A stretch of 13,175 nucleotides of DNA from DATHRK01 sp035465395. GTDB taxonomy: Bacteria > Gemmatimonadota > Gemmatimonadetes > Longimicrobiales > RSA9. This document shows, in pieces, positions 1 through 6,720 of this stretch. Location: the NCBI GenBank assembly GCA_035465395.1, contig DATHRK010000007.1, positions 1 to 13,175 on the forward strand, written 5' to 3'. Under the pieces are notes generated by a model. It was not told where the DNA came from and did no database searches. It saw nothing but the letters and a program-made list of their open reading frames with translations. Positions within the stretch are counted from its first letter, which is position 1. Each line of letters opens with the position of its first letter. The position numbers were made by a program, and so were the translations under genes.

Positions 1-121
1 GCGCGGCGATGGCGACCGAGGCGCCGTGCGCGACGACCGCCTCGGCCACCGCGCGTCCGATGCCTCGGGTCCCCCCCGTCACGAGGATCCGTCGTCCCGA
101 GAGGTCCGGCGTTCGCTCCAT
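1..121 (-). CDS. Short-chain dehydrogenase/reductase, N-terminal fragment (cut by window edge)
   Basis: Read from 121 down to 1, about 40 codons give a start beginning MERTPDLSGRRILVTGGTRG, followed by IGRAVAEAVVAHGASVAIAA. The TGGTRGIG stretch (about residues 15-22) is the TGxxxGIG dinucleotide-binding motif of classical SDR enzymes, and it sits at the N-terminus as expected for the Rossmann fold. The rest of the enzyme, including the YxxxK catalytic site, lies outside the window, so substrate and cofactor preference cannot be told. The ATG is preceded on the minus strand by AAAGGGGAGCA, a good purine-rich ribosome binding site. It is divergent from the penicillin-binding protein gene across 203 bp. 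The SDR family call is secure; the specific function is unknown. Confidence 0.8.
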   Translation of the reverse strand, partial: MERTPDLSGRRILVTGGTRGIGRAVAEAVVAHGASVAIAA

Positions 122-260
122 TGCTCCCCTTTCCCGCGCCCTCGGCGCGTGCTCCGTCCCGCGCTCGGCGCGAGATTCCCCACTTCGGCCGCATCTCGCC
201 CCCGGGCGCGCGACACCCCGGCGGTGCGATCTGCGTAGGTCAGTCTACGTCGAGCGCCGA

Positions 261-276
261 ACCGGTCGCCACCGGT
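261..276. promoter_or_regulatory. Possible operator: twin ACCGGT palindromes
   Basis: ACCGGTCGCCACCGGT contains two copies of the self-complementary hexamer ACCGGT, 10 bp apart, about one helical turn. It lies in the 203 bp divergent region between the SDR and penicillin-binding protein genes. A second small inverted repeat, CGTAG-N6-CTACG, lies at 234-249. Twin palindromes on one helix face can bind a dimeric regulator, but short GC-rich palindromes also arise by chance here. No promoter with recognisable -35 and -10 boxes could be placed with confidence in this intergenic stretch. Confidence 0.2.
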
Positions 277-324
277 GCCCCCCCGCGGCCGGACCCAACG
301 AGGGAAGGAGTCGGTATACCGAGC

Positions 325-2607
325 ATGCCCGAGGACACGCGGAATAGGCCACCGCCGAGCGGCGGACCCCGCCGGCTCGACGATCTGCTGACGCGCCTGC
401 GCCCTCTGCTCGCGACCGTCCGCGGTCGCGCGGCGGAGTGGGCGGCCGACGCGGCGCTCGGCGCGCGGATCGTCGCGAGTCGAACGGGACGGTGGAGCCG
501 TGGCCTCGCCGGCCAGGCACTCACGCCCCGGCGCGCGCTCCTCCTGGCGCCGCTCGTCCTCGCCGCCGCCACCGGCGCGATCATCCTCGCGCTGCTGTTG
601 CCGGTGCTCGTCTGCCGCGCCGACGACTGCCCGTCGATCGAGGCGATCGCCGCGTATCACCCGCCCGAGGCCAGCCGCGTCTTCGCGGCCGACGGCTCGA
701 TCCTCGCCGACCTGTCCCCGCACCGCAGGGTCGTCGTCGCCCTCGAAGAGATCGCCCCCGTCCTCCGGGACGGCGTGGTGGCGGTCGAGGACCGGCGCTT
801 CTGGCAGCATTCCGGCGTGGACCCCCGCGGCGTCGTGCGCGCCGCGTGGCGGAACACCCGATCGGCGCAGCTCCGCGAGGGCTTCAGCACCCTCGAGATG
901 CAGCTGGCGCGCAACATCTTCCCGGAGACGCTGCCGCTGTCCAACCGCGGCCGGAGGAAGGTCTGGGAGGTGTACCTCGCCTCGCGGATGGACGCGGTGC
1001 TCTCCAAGGAGGAGATCCTCGAGCGCTACCTGAACCAGATCTACCTGGGCTCGGGGCTGTACGGCGTGGAGGCCGCGGCTCAGGCCTATTTCGGCAAGCC
1101 GGCGGCGGACGTGACCGCCGCGCAGGCGGCGCTGCTGATCGCGCTCATCAAGACGCCCGAGCGTTACAACCCGCGCCGCTCGCCCGACCGCGCGCGGGAG
1201 CGCCGCGACCTCGTGCTCGCGCTGCTGGCCGAGCGCGGCGTTCTGGACCCGGAGGAGGCCGCCCAGGCCCGCTCCGAGGACGTCGAGCTCGCGGCCCCGC
1301 GTGGCTCGAAGGCGACCGCCCCCTACTTCGTGATCGCGCTGCGCCGGGAGCTCGAAGAGCTGTTCGGCTCCGACGCGGCCGAGCGTGGACTGCGCGTGTT
1401 CACGGGCCTCGATCCGGAGCTGCAGGCGGCCGCCCAGACCGCGCTGCGGGCCCAGATCGCGCGCATCGAGGGTGGCCAGTACGGACGCTGGCGTCATCCC
1501 GTCCCGGACAGCGGGGGCCGGCTCGCGCCCGCGCCCGGCGCCTCCCCGTACCTGCAGGGCATGGTCGTGGCTCTCGATCCCGAGACGGGCCTGGTGCGCG
1601 CGCTCGTCGGGGGTCGCGACTTCGCGCACTCCCAGTACGACCGCGCGCTGCAGGCCCGACGCCAGCCCGGCTCGGCCTTCAAGGCCATCGTGTACGCCGC
1701 CGCGGTGGAGTTCGGTATGCCGCCCACGGCGCTCGTTTCCACCGCGCCGGTCGAGATCCGTGCGGCGGGCGCGCCCGTCTGGCGTCCGAACGACCACATT
1801 GCCGACAGCGTGGGCATGCTCACGGTCCGCGATGCGCTCGCCCGGTCCTCCAATACTGCGGCGGTGCGCGTCGGCCGTTGGGTCGGGCAGGACGCCGTCA
1901 TCACGACCGCCAGGAAGCTCGGCATCACGACCCCGCTGGAGCCCGTGCGGGCGCTGCCTCTGGGCTCCGAAGAGGTCATCCCGGCCGAGCTGGTCGCGGC
2001 CTACGCCGCGCTGGGCAACGGCGGCTGGCGGGTCCGTCCGCGCCTGATCGGCCGCGTCGAGGACGCCACCGGCCGCATCCTGTGGACGGCGCCGGAGGCG
2101 CGGGAGCGGGCGATCGGAGAAGCTGCGGCGTTCGTCACCCTGACGCTCCTCGAGGACGTCGTGGACCGGGGCACCGGGGCGTCGATCCGGAGCGCGGGGT
2201 TCTGGGCTCCGGCCGCGGGCAAGACCGGCACCACCGACGAGGGCAAGGACGTGTGGTTCGTCGGCATGACGCCGGACCTGGTGGCGGGCGTCTGGCTCGG
2301 GTTCGACCAGCCCGCGCCCATCGGCGCCGGCGCGAGCGGCAGCCGCATGGCGGCTCCCGTGTGGGCCGACATGATGAAGCGGCACTACGACAGGCGGCGC
2401 CTGCCCCTCCCCTGGCAGCCTCCCGGCAGCGTGATCGCCCTGCCGATCGATGAGTCCACCGGACAGGTCGCGACGCCCGACTGTCCCGGGGAGCTCGTGC
2501 GCACCGAGTACTTCGTGCCCGGGACGGAGCCGGCGGCGTACTGTCCGCGGCACAACCGGCGAGGCTTCTTCGACCGACTCTGGGGACGCCTGCGACGCTC
2601 GTTCTAG
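325..2607 (+). CDS. Class A penicillin-binding protein (PBP1A-like transglycosylase/transpeptidase)
   Basis: Polymerises lipid II into glycan strands and cross-links the stem peptides of peptidoglycan on the outer face of the inner membrane. The 760-residue product has a basic cytoplasmic head, one membrane anchor (about 71-97), a GT51 domain with EDRRFWQHSG (about 155-164, catalytic Glu) and STLEMQLARN (about 188-197), then a transpeptidase domain with SAFK (450-453, acyl-serine), SSN (508-510) and KTGT (633-636). All three penicillin-binding motifs are intact. The reading frame is open upstream to 121, but the ATG at 325 is preferred: GGGAAGGAG lies at 302-310, and the upstream residues are a Pro/Arg-rich translation overlapping the divergent SDR promoter region. 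The GT51 motif reads STLEMQ where STxTQQ is more usual. It runs convergent to trxB with 31 bp between stops. Family and bifunctionality are secure; the PBP1A versus PBP1C subclass is less so. Confidence 0.95.
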   Translation: MPEDTRNRPPPSGGPRRLDDLLTRLRPLLATVRGRAAEWAADAALGARIVASRTGRWSRGLAGQALTPRRALLLAPLVLAAATGAIILALLLPVLVCRADDCPSIEAIAAYHPPEASRVFAADGSILADLSPHRRVVVALEEIAPVLRDGVVAVEDRRFWQHSGVDPRGVVRAAWRNTRSAQLREGFSTLEMQLARNIFPETLPLSNRGRRKVWEVYLASRMDAVLSKEEILERYLNQIYLGSGLYGVEAAAQAYFGKPAADVTAAQAALLIALIKTPERYNPRRSPDRARERRDLVLALLAERGVLDPEEAAQARSEDVELAAPRGSKATAPYFVIALRRELEELFGSDAAERGLRVFTGLDPELQAAAQTALRAQIARIEGGQYGRWRHPVPDSGGRLAPAPGASPYLQGMVVALDPETGLVRALVGGRDFAHSQYDRALQARRQPGSAFKAIVYAAAVEFGMPPTALVSTAPVEIRAAGAPVWRPNDHIADSVGMLTVRDALARSSNTAAVRVGRWVGQDAVITTARKLGITTPLEPVRALPLGSEEVIPAELVAAYAALGNGGWRVRPRLIGRVEDATGRILWTAPEARERAIGEAAAFVTLTLLEDVVDRGTGASIRSAGFWAPAAGKTGTTDEGKDVWFVGMTPDLVAGVWLGFDQPAPIGAGASGSRMAAPVWADMMKRHYDRRRLPLPWQPPGSVIALPIDESTGQVATPDCPGELVRTEYFVPGTEPAAYCPRHNRRGFFDRLWGRLRRSF

Positions 2608-2638
2608 CGTCCCCCGGGGCGCGATCTCGGCGAGGTTG

Positions 2639-3658
2639 CTAGATGCCCGCCGTGACGGCGTCCGCGGGGTCGACCGCGCCGCCGATCCGCTCCTCCGTCC
2701 CGCCCGCGGCCAGCCAGTGCTCGGCATCCAGCGCCGCCATGCACCCCGTGCCGGCGGCGGTCACGGCCTGGCGGTACCGCTCGTCGATGACGTCGCCCGC
2801 GCCGTACACGCCCGGCACGCTGGTGCGGGTGGACCCCGGCTCGACGGCGATGTAGCCGCTGGGCGTCAGGCGCAGCTCGTCGCCGAGGAAGGACGTGTTC
2901 GGCGAGTGGCCGATCGCCAGGAACAGCCCCGCCGCTTCCAGGACCTTCGTCTGGCCGGTCTCGACGTGCTCGACCTGCACCCCTTCGACGAAGTCGTCCC
3001 CCAGCACGTCGGTCACGACGTGGTTCCACTCCACGTGGATCTTCGGGTTCTCGAACACCCGCTGCTGCATGACCTTCGACGCGCGGAACTCGTCGCGGCG
3101 GTGCACGATCGTGACGGAGCTGGCGTAGCGGGCCAGGAAGCTCGCCTCCTCCATCGCGGAGTCGCCCCCGCCCACCACCACGAGCGGCCGGTCGCGGAAC
3201 GCGGGCAGCGCGCCGTCGCAGACCGCGCAGGCGCTGACCCCGCCGCCCGAGCGGCGCAGGCGCTGCTCGTGCTCGAGCCCCAGCCAATTGGCGACCGCGC
3301 CGGTGGCGACGATCACCGCGCGGGCCCGCACCTCCTCGCCCGCGTCGGTGAAGAGCCGGAAGGGCCGTGCGCTGAAGTCCACGCGTGCGATGTCCTCGGT
3401 CCGCACGCGCGCGCCGAAGCGCTCGGCCTGTTGCTTCATCTCCATCATCAGCCGCTGGCCGTCGATGCCCTCCGCGAAGCCCGGGTAGTTCTCGACCTCG
3501 GTCGTGTACATGAGCTGACCGCCCGGAATCATGTCCGGACTCGGCATTCCCTCGAACACGAGCGGGTCGAGCTGCGCCCGCGCGGCGTAGACCGCCGCGG
3601 TCCAGCCGGCCGGACCCGACCCGATGATCACGATCTCTTCGACCGTGGGCTCCGCCAT
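2639..3658 (-). CDS. trxB: Thioredoxin reductase (NADPH)
   Basis: Cytoplasmic FAD enzyme that passes electrons from NADPH to thioredoxin. The 339 residues show the FAD-binding GSGPAG (13-18), the IPGGQLMYTTEVENYPGF stretch (44-61) typical of TrxB, the redox-active CAVC (Cys144 and Cys147) followed by DG, the NADPH-binding GGGDSAMEE (163-171) and HRRDEFR (186-192), and the second FAD motif GVYGAGDV (283-290) with the RQAVTAAGTGCMAA helix. It is slightly longer than the usual 310-325 residues, mainly through a C-terminal tail after about 315. ATG at 3658 gives the canonical N-terminus; the ribosome binding site (CGGGAAC) is weak. A 253 bp divergent spacer separates it from the next plus-strand gene, so it is probably transcribed alone. 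No thioredoxin gene is in the window. Confidence 0.95.
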   Translation of the reverse strand: MAEPTVEEIVIIGSGPAGWTAAVYAARAQLDPLVFEGMPSPDMIPGGQLMYTTEVENYPGFAEGIDGQRLMMEMKQQAERFGARVRTEDIARVDFSARPFRLFTDAGEEVRARAVIVATGAVANWLGLEHEQRLRRSGGGVSACAVCDGALPAFRDRPLVVVGGGDSAMEEASFLARYASSVTIVHRRDEFRASKVMQQRVFENPKIHVEWNHVVTDVLGDDFVEGVQVEHVETGQTKVLEAAGLFLAIGHSPNTSFLGDELRLTPSGYIAVEPGSTRTSVPGVYGAGDVIDERYRQAVTAAGTGCMAALDAEHWLAAGGTEERIGGAVDPADAVTAGI

Positions 3659-3898
3659 TCTGGTTCCCGTGTTTGCAAGGACCGCCGGTCGCCACGGACG
3701 GCATCGACGCCGGCCGTGCCCGCTTCAGAGCCACTCAATGTAGCACCTCCGCAATGAACCGTGAGAGGCGGCCCGGAGGGCGGCCGTCGAGTCGCCCCGG
3801 TGACGCCCGGCGCCGCGCCCACGTCCCTTCCCTCGGGTCGGACCCGGGCCGCGGGCCGACGCTGGCGCCCCGGAAATCGCGCGCGTACCTTCACTTGC

Positions 3899-3908
3899 GG
3901 AGGGGAGG
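3899..3908 (+). promoter_or_regulatory. Strong ribosome binding site that selects a TTG start
   Basis: GGAGGGGAGG lies immediately upstream of TTG at 3912, with 3-6 nt spacing depending on the core used. The nearest in-frame ATG codons (3930 and 3933) would be 21 nt or more away. This favours the TTG as the real start of the downstream gene. A weak TACCTT -10-like hexamer sits at 3886-3891, but I found no matching -35 box. Confidence 0.55.
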
Positions 3909-3911
3909 CCT

Positions 3912-4724
3912 TTGCACGGCACCGGGCGGATGATGCAGTCGGAAGCGGAGATAGAGCGCCTCCTGGGGGCGCTCCGGGGGGTGCGGTCGAGCCGTGTGAT
4001 CATGGCCTCAGACGGGCGCATTGTGGAGATCCACGTCCTCTCGACCCCCGAATTCCACCCCAAACAGGTCGTGCGCAACGTCGAGTCGGCCCTGAGCGCC
4101 GGGCTTCGCATCGATATCGATCGGCGCATCATCAGCGTGAGCCAACTCGAGGAGGACTTCTCCGTGGTGGCTCGGGAGTCCGAATCCGTGGAAGACGCAC
4201 CTCCCGCGGCGACCGACGCCCCCCCCGCACATGCCGCCAACCCGGTCGCCGCTCCCGAGAACCGCGCGGCCGACGCGGTCGGCCGCGGAGGCCTCGTGAT
4301 CCCCTTGCGGCCATCGGGCCCGCCGGTCCCGGCCGAGCGCGTCCGCTTCGCCGGCATCCGCACGCATACCCATTCCGCCCGGTCGATCGCGTGCGAGGTG
4401 CGGCTGACACTCGACGGGGCCGACTACGTGGGACGGGCGGACGCGCCGGACACCGAGACCGGGCGGCTCGGAGCCGCCGCGCGCGCGACCTTCACGGCCC
4501 TCGAGAACGCCCTGGGCGAGGCGCCCGCGTTGCTGGAGGGGGTCACCGCAGTGGACGCCGACGCCGGGCGCTACGTGCTCGTGCTCGCGCGGGGATCGAC
4601 CGGGCGGGACGCGGCCCGGCTGGTCGGGGCGGCGCGCATGCGAGGGGCGGTGGAAGATGCGGCGGTGCTGGCGACCCTCCAGGCCCTCGACCGCTGGCTC
4701 TCCTCCGATTTCGTGGCCGGCTAG
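3912..4724 (+). CDS. Conserved-looking two-domain protein of unknown function (first of a paralogous pair)
   Basis: Not recognised. The 270 residues split into three parts. Residues 11-80 form a compact beta-alpha-beta segment (GVRSSRVIMASDGRIVEIHV, then PKQVVRNVESALSAG, then IDIDRRIISVSQLE). Residues 85-145 are an Ala/Pro/Glu-rich linker, probably disordered. Residues 157-264 form a second alpha/beta domain with strand ACEVRLTL, the segment DTETGRLGAAARAT (180-193), LEGV (208-211), strand YVLVLA and a final helix ending LDRWLS. There is no signal peptide, membrane segment, metal-binding cluster or nucleotide loop, so it is likely a soluble cytoplasmic protein, perhaps regulatory or ligand-binding (inference). 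It starts at TTG with a strong ribosome binding site. The next gene begins 3 bp after its stop and repeats the same architecture, so the two are probably co-translated partners. Confidence 0.85.
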   Translation: MHGTGRMMQSEAEIERLLGALRGVRSSRVIMASDGRIVEIHVLSTPEFHPKQVVRNVESALSAGLRIDIDRRIISVSQLEEDFSVVARESESVEDAPPAATDAPPAHAANPVAAPENRAADAVGRGGLVIPLRPSGPPVPAERVRFAGIRTHTHSARSIACEVRLTLDGADYVGRADAPDTETGRLGAAARATFTALENALGEAPALLEGVTAVDADAGRYVLVLARGSTGRDAARLVGAARMRGAVEDAAVLATLQALDRWLSSDFVAG

Positions 4725-4727
4725 CCC

Positions 4728-5423
4728 ATGGATGGCTCGCTCCACCCGGCCCAGCAGCAGGTCCCGGCCCCGACGGCGCCCGCCTTGGCCTCCGCCGACG
4801 CCCCGAGCCCCGGGGCTCTGACGGTCATCGAACGTCTCGGAGGCGTGCACGCCGCGTGGATGCGGATCGACGGCGGCGTTGTCGGCGAGCTGGTCCTGGC
4901 CGTCGACGCGGACGCCGACCGCGAGCGCATTCGGGCCGGCGCGCTCGAAGCCATCCGCAGCCGGGGGCTGCGCCTCGATCCGGCACGCCTCAGGCTCGCG
5001 GTCCTGGAGCCGCCGGACCCCGCGGCGGCGGCGGCGCAGGGGGCGTGGAGTCGTCCCCTGGTGCGCCACGACCTGCAGATCCTGCGGGGAGACCGGAGGT
5101 CGACCTGCCGCGTGCAGCTGTTGCACGCGGGCGACCCGGTGGCGGCCGAGGCGACCGACCTGGACACCGACGCGGGCCGGGCGCGGGCCGCCGCGCGGGC
5201 CACGCTTCGCGCCGCGGAGACGGCCTATCCAGGCCGGTCGCTCGGCCTGGAAGGCCTGCGCGTGGTGCACCTGGGAGGGCGGCCGCACATCGCTCTGTCG
5301 GTGGAGGCCGTGTCGGAAAGACGCAGCGCGCGCCTCTCCGCGGTCGCGCCCATCGACCCCTCCTTCGAGGAGGCGGCCTGTCTCGCCGCGCTCGGCGCCA
5401 TCGAGCGTTGGCTATCCGCCTGA
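4728..5423 (+). CDS. Two-domain protein of unknown function, diverged tandem paralogue of the preceding gene
   Basis: Not recognised. The 231 residues start with an Ala/Pro-rich tail (1-30), then a segment VIERLGGVHAAWMRIDGGVV (33-52) through LRLAVLE (88-94) that parallels the N-terminal domain of the preceding protein. A short linker follows, then a C-terminal domain (about 123-230). This domain aligns with the neighbour without gaps over its first half: both carry C-x-V, DT-x2-GR-x2-AAARAT (here 146-158) and LEG (174-176), and both finish with an acidic-RWLS ending. Overall identity is low, so the duplication is old. No transmembrane or catalytic motif is visible. ATG at 4728 follows the upstream stop by 3 bp. 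The last 12 bp overlap the end of the convergent HmuY-like gene. Function is unknown; heterodimer formation with its neighbour is inference. Confidence 0.85.
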   Translation: MDGSLHPAQQQVPAPTAPALASADAPSPGALTVIERLGGVHAAWMRIDGGVVGELVLAVDADADRERIRAGALEAIRSRGLRLDPARLRLAVLEPPDPAAAAAQGAWSRPLVRHDLQILRGDRRSTCRVQLLHAGDPVAAEATDLDTDAGRARAAARATLRAAETAYPGRSLGLEGLRVVHLGGRPHIALSVEAVSERRSARLSAVAPIDPSFEEAACLAALGAIERWLSA

Positions 5424-6053
5424 CGCGGGCGCCAGGGCGCGCGAGCCGTCGCCCTGCAGCGTGAACTCGAGCGTCACGCACCCCGGCTCGACTCCAGGAC
5501 AGTAGTAGCCCAGCACGCGCACCTTCGCGTACGGCCCGCGCGCCGTGCGCACGACGTAGGTCCGCTCCGCCGGCTCCAGCAGATGGGACAGGAAGTGGTA
5601 CGCGTACCATTCGTCGAGCGCGCTTTGGACCGAGTCACCGCCGGGCGTTACCCGGCTTCCGGCGTACCCGCCCTCGGGTGCGCGCCGGACCGCCTCGATG
5701 GGCGACTCGACGGCGACGACGCCGGCGTCCCCAAGGAATCCTTCCCCCCCGTTGACGATGAGGCGGTGGCGCTGGGCCGCGATGTCCCAGGTGGCGGGCA
5801 TGGAGCGCACGTCGCCGCTCTCGCGCGTCGCCAGGTCGATGCCCACCCAGCCCTCCCCCGCCCGGGCGTCCAGGGTGACCGTATCGGGGCCGGCGAGCGC
5901 GCTGGGCGGCGCCCGCGGGGCGAGGCCGCCGGGCTCGAAAACGGGCACCTCGGGCCGGACGAGCGACGCGCCGACGATCGCCGCGATGGCGAGCAGGAAG
6001 ACGGCCAGGAGCGCGACCAGCCAGGCGGGCGTGCCGCGGGGCGTTCCGGTCAC
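5412..6053 (-). CDS. Membrane-anchored HmuY-like (putative heme-binding) protein
   Basis: Starting at GTG 6053, the 213 residues contain one membrane segment near the N-terminus (about 11-32), a Pro-rich linker, then an extracytoplasmic domain. The domain has features I associate with HmuY proteins: ATWDIAAQRHRLIVNGG (87-103), LDEWYAYHFLSHLLEP (146-161), YVVRTARGPYAKVRVLGYY (166-184) and a final strand VTLEFTLQ. HmuY of Porphyromonas binds heme through two histidines; His153 and His157 here are candidate ligands, but I cannot align them. Cys185 and Cys192 could form a disulfide. The GTG overlaps the stop of the upstream MOSC gene as GTGA, so translation is coupled. An open frame extends upstream to 6344, but that part is antisense-like shadow inside the MOSC gene. 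The domain call is moderately sure; heme binding is inferred. Confidence 0.72.
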   Translation of the reverse strand: MTGTPRGTPAWLVALLAVFLLAIAAIVGASLVRPEVPVFEPGGLAPRAPPSALAGPDTVTLDARAGEGWVGIDLATRESGDVRSMPATWDIAAQRHRLIVNGGEGFLGDAGVVAVESPIEAVRRAPEGGYAGSRVTPGGDSVQSALDEWYAYHFLSHLLEPAERTYVVRTARGPYAKVRVLGYYCPGVEPGCVTLEFTLQGDGSRALAPASGG

Positions 6054-6496
6054 GCCGGCGGAGGTCGCAGCTCGACGGGGTCGCCCCGGCGCACCGTGCC
6101 CGGCACCAGCACGCGGCCGAACACCCCGCCGCGCCACCCCGGCTTCATCGCCTCGCGCAGCCCCGGCAGGGCGTCGTCCATCCGCTCGCACGGACGCGTT
6201 TCGCCGCCGATCTCGATCGCGCACTGCCCCACGATCAGCAGGTGCCCGCGGGTGTCCTCCAGGTCGATGCCGCTGACCATCAGATTCGCGCGCCGTTCGG
6301 AGGGGTCCAGCTCGGCGTCCAGTTCGCGCATCATCGCGTCCCACGACTCGCGGGCGATGATCGTTACCTGACGGCGCGTCCCGTGGCGCGGATTGCCCTC
6401 CAGCCCGTGGTCCTGAAGCAACCGCGCGCTCTCGGCGGGATCCATGACGCCCCTGCGGGCGCGCTTCACCCAGATGCGCTCCAGCGTTCCGTTCAT
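6050..6496 (-). CDS. MOSC-domain protein (molybdenum cofactor sulfurase C-terminal-like)
   Basis: The 148-residue product is essentially one MOSC domain. Visible family features are GLEGN (31-35), RRQVTIIARESWD (41-53), RRANLMVSGIDL (68-79), LLIVGQCAIEIGGETRPCERM (86-106) with the conserved cysteine at 103, WRGGVFGRVLVPG (121-133) and RRGDPVEL near the end. MOSC proteins carry sulfur or act on Mo-cofactor-linked substrates; the stand-alone short forms are mostly uncharacterised. The sequence shows no signal peptide. ATG at 6496 is preceded by GGGGAGG with only 3 nt spacing, and it overlaps the stop of an open frame to its right as ATGA. It shares a GTGA overlap with the downstream HmuY-like gene. 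The functional link to heme or iron is unclear. Confidence 0.88.
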   Translation of the reverse strand: MNGTLERIWVKRARRGVMDPAESARLLQDHGLEGNPRHGTRRQVTIIARESWDAMMRELDAELDPSERRANLMVSGIDLEDTRGHLLIVGQCAIEIGGETRPCERMDDALPGLREAMKPGWRGGVFGRVLVPGTVRRGDPVELRPPPA

Positions 6497-6612
6497 CGTC
6501 CTCCCCGCGCTTCGAGCGCGCTCTCTATGTCGTCGATGGTGCCCGCGAGAATCTGCGGCGTCTCAGGGAAATCGTCGACCGCCAGCCCGAAGCGACCGTC
6601 CCGCGCGCGGGC
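6493..6612 (-). pseudogene. Possible gene remnant: 39-codon open frame without a start, ending in ATGA with the MOSC gene
   Basis: Read on the minus strand, the frame between a TGA at 6613-6615 and a TGA at 6493-6495 gives 39 codons, ending DDFPETPQILAGTIDDIESA followed by LEARGGR. The composition looks like an ordinary soluble protein C-terminus rather than the Arg/Pro-rich translation typical of shadow frames in this DNA. Its stop overlaps the MOSC ATG as ATGA, the usual operon junction. There is no ATG, GTG or TTG in the frame, so it is either the tail of a decayed or frameshifted gene, a gene with a non-standard start, or chance. The 224 bp region between the MOSC and desaturase genes holds nothing else I can identify. 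Confidence 0.25.
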
Positions 6613-6720
6613 TCACCAGGCACGGGCCCACTCCGGGGGCGGGCCGGGTGCGGGGGTCGACTCTCGCACCAGGTCGCGCCCGCGCAACGTTGCCACGAGC
6701 CGCGGCCATCGTGAGATTTC

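Noticed and set aside
315..320. TATACC as a -10 box for the penicillin-binding protein gene
   Set aside because: It lies between the ribosome binding site and the ATG, so a transcript from it would lack the ribosome binding site; no -35 box fits.
121..324. In-frame N-terminal extension of the penicillin-binding protein from a TTG at 121
   Set aside because: The extension is Pro/Arg-rich, unlike any PBP N-terminus, and lies over the divergent promoter region. ATG 325 has an upstream GGGAAGGAG.
2608..2638. Terminator between the penicillin-binding protein and trxB genes
   Set aside because: Only a short CCCCCGGGG palindrome is present, with no usable stem-loop and no T-run.
79..2727. Very long open frame (882 codons) antisense to the penicillin-binding protein gene
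   Set aside because: It mirrors a well-supported gene, and its translation is Arg/Gly/Asp-rich with no recognisable domain. Long antisense frames are expected when the sense gene has strong G/C at third positions.
2450..3757. 435-codon plus-strand frame opposite trxB
   Set aside because: Its translation is rich in His, Arg and Asp without motifs, and it lies wholly over the conserved trxB gene; it is a composition artefact.
3761..5464. 567-codon plus-strand frame spanning both unknown paralogues
   Set aside because: Its translation is mostly Arg/Gly/Pro/Ala repeats. The two shorter frames have the balanced composition, homology to one another and a good ribosome binding site.
6054..6344. 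N-terminal extension of the HmuY-like protein into the MOSC gene
   Set aside because: It would overlap most of the MOSC coding region out of frame and has shadow-like composition. The GTG at 6053 with GTGA overlap gives a sensible membrane-anchored protein.
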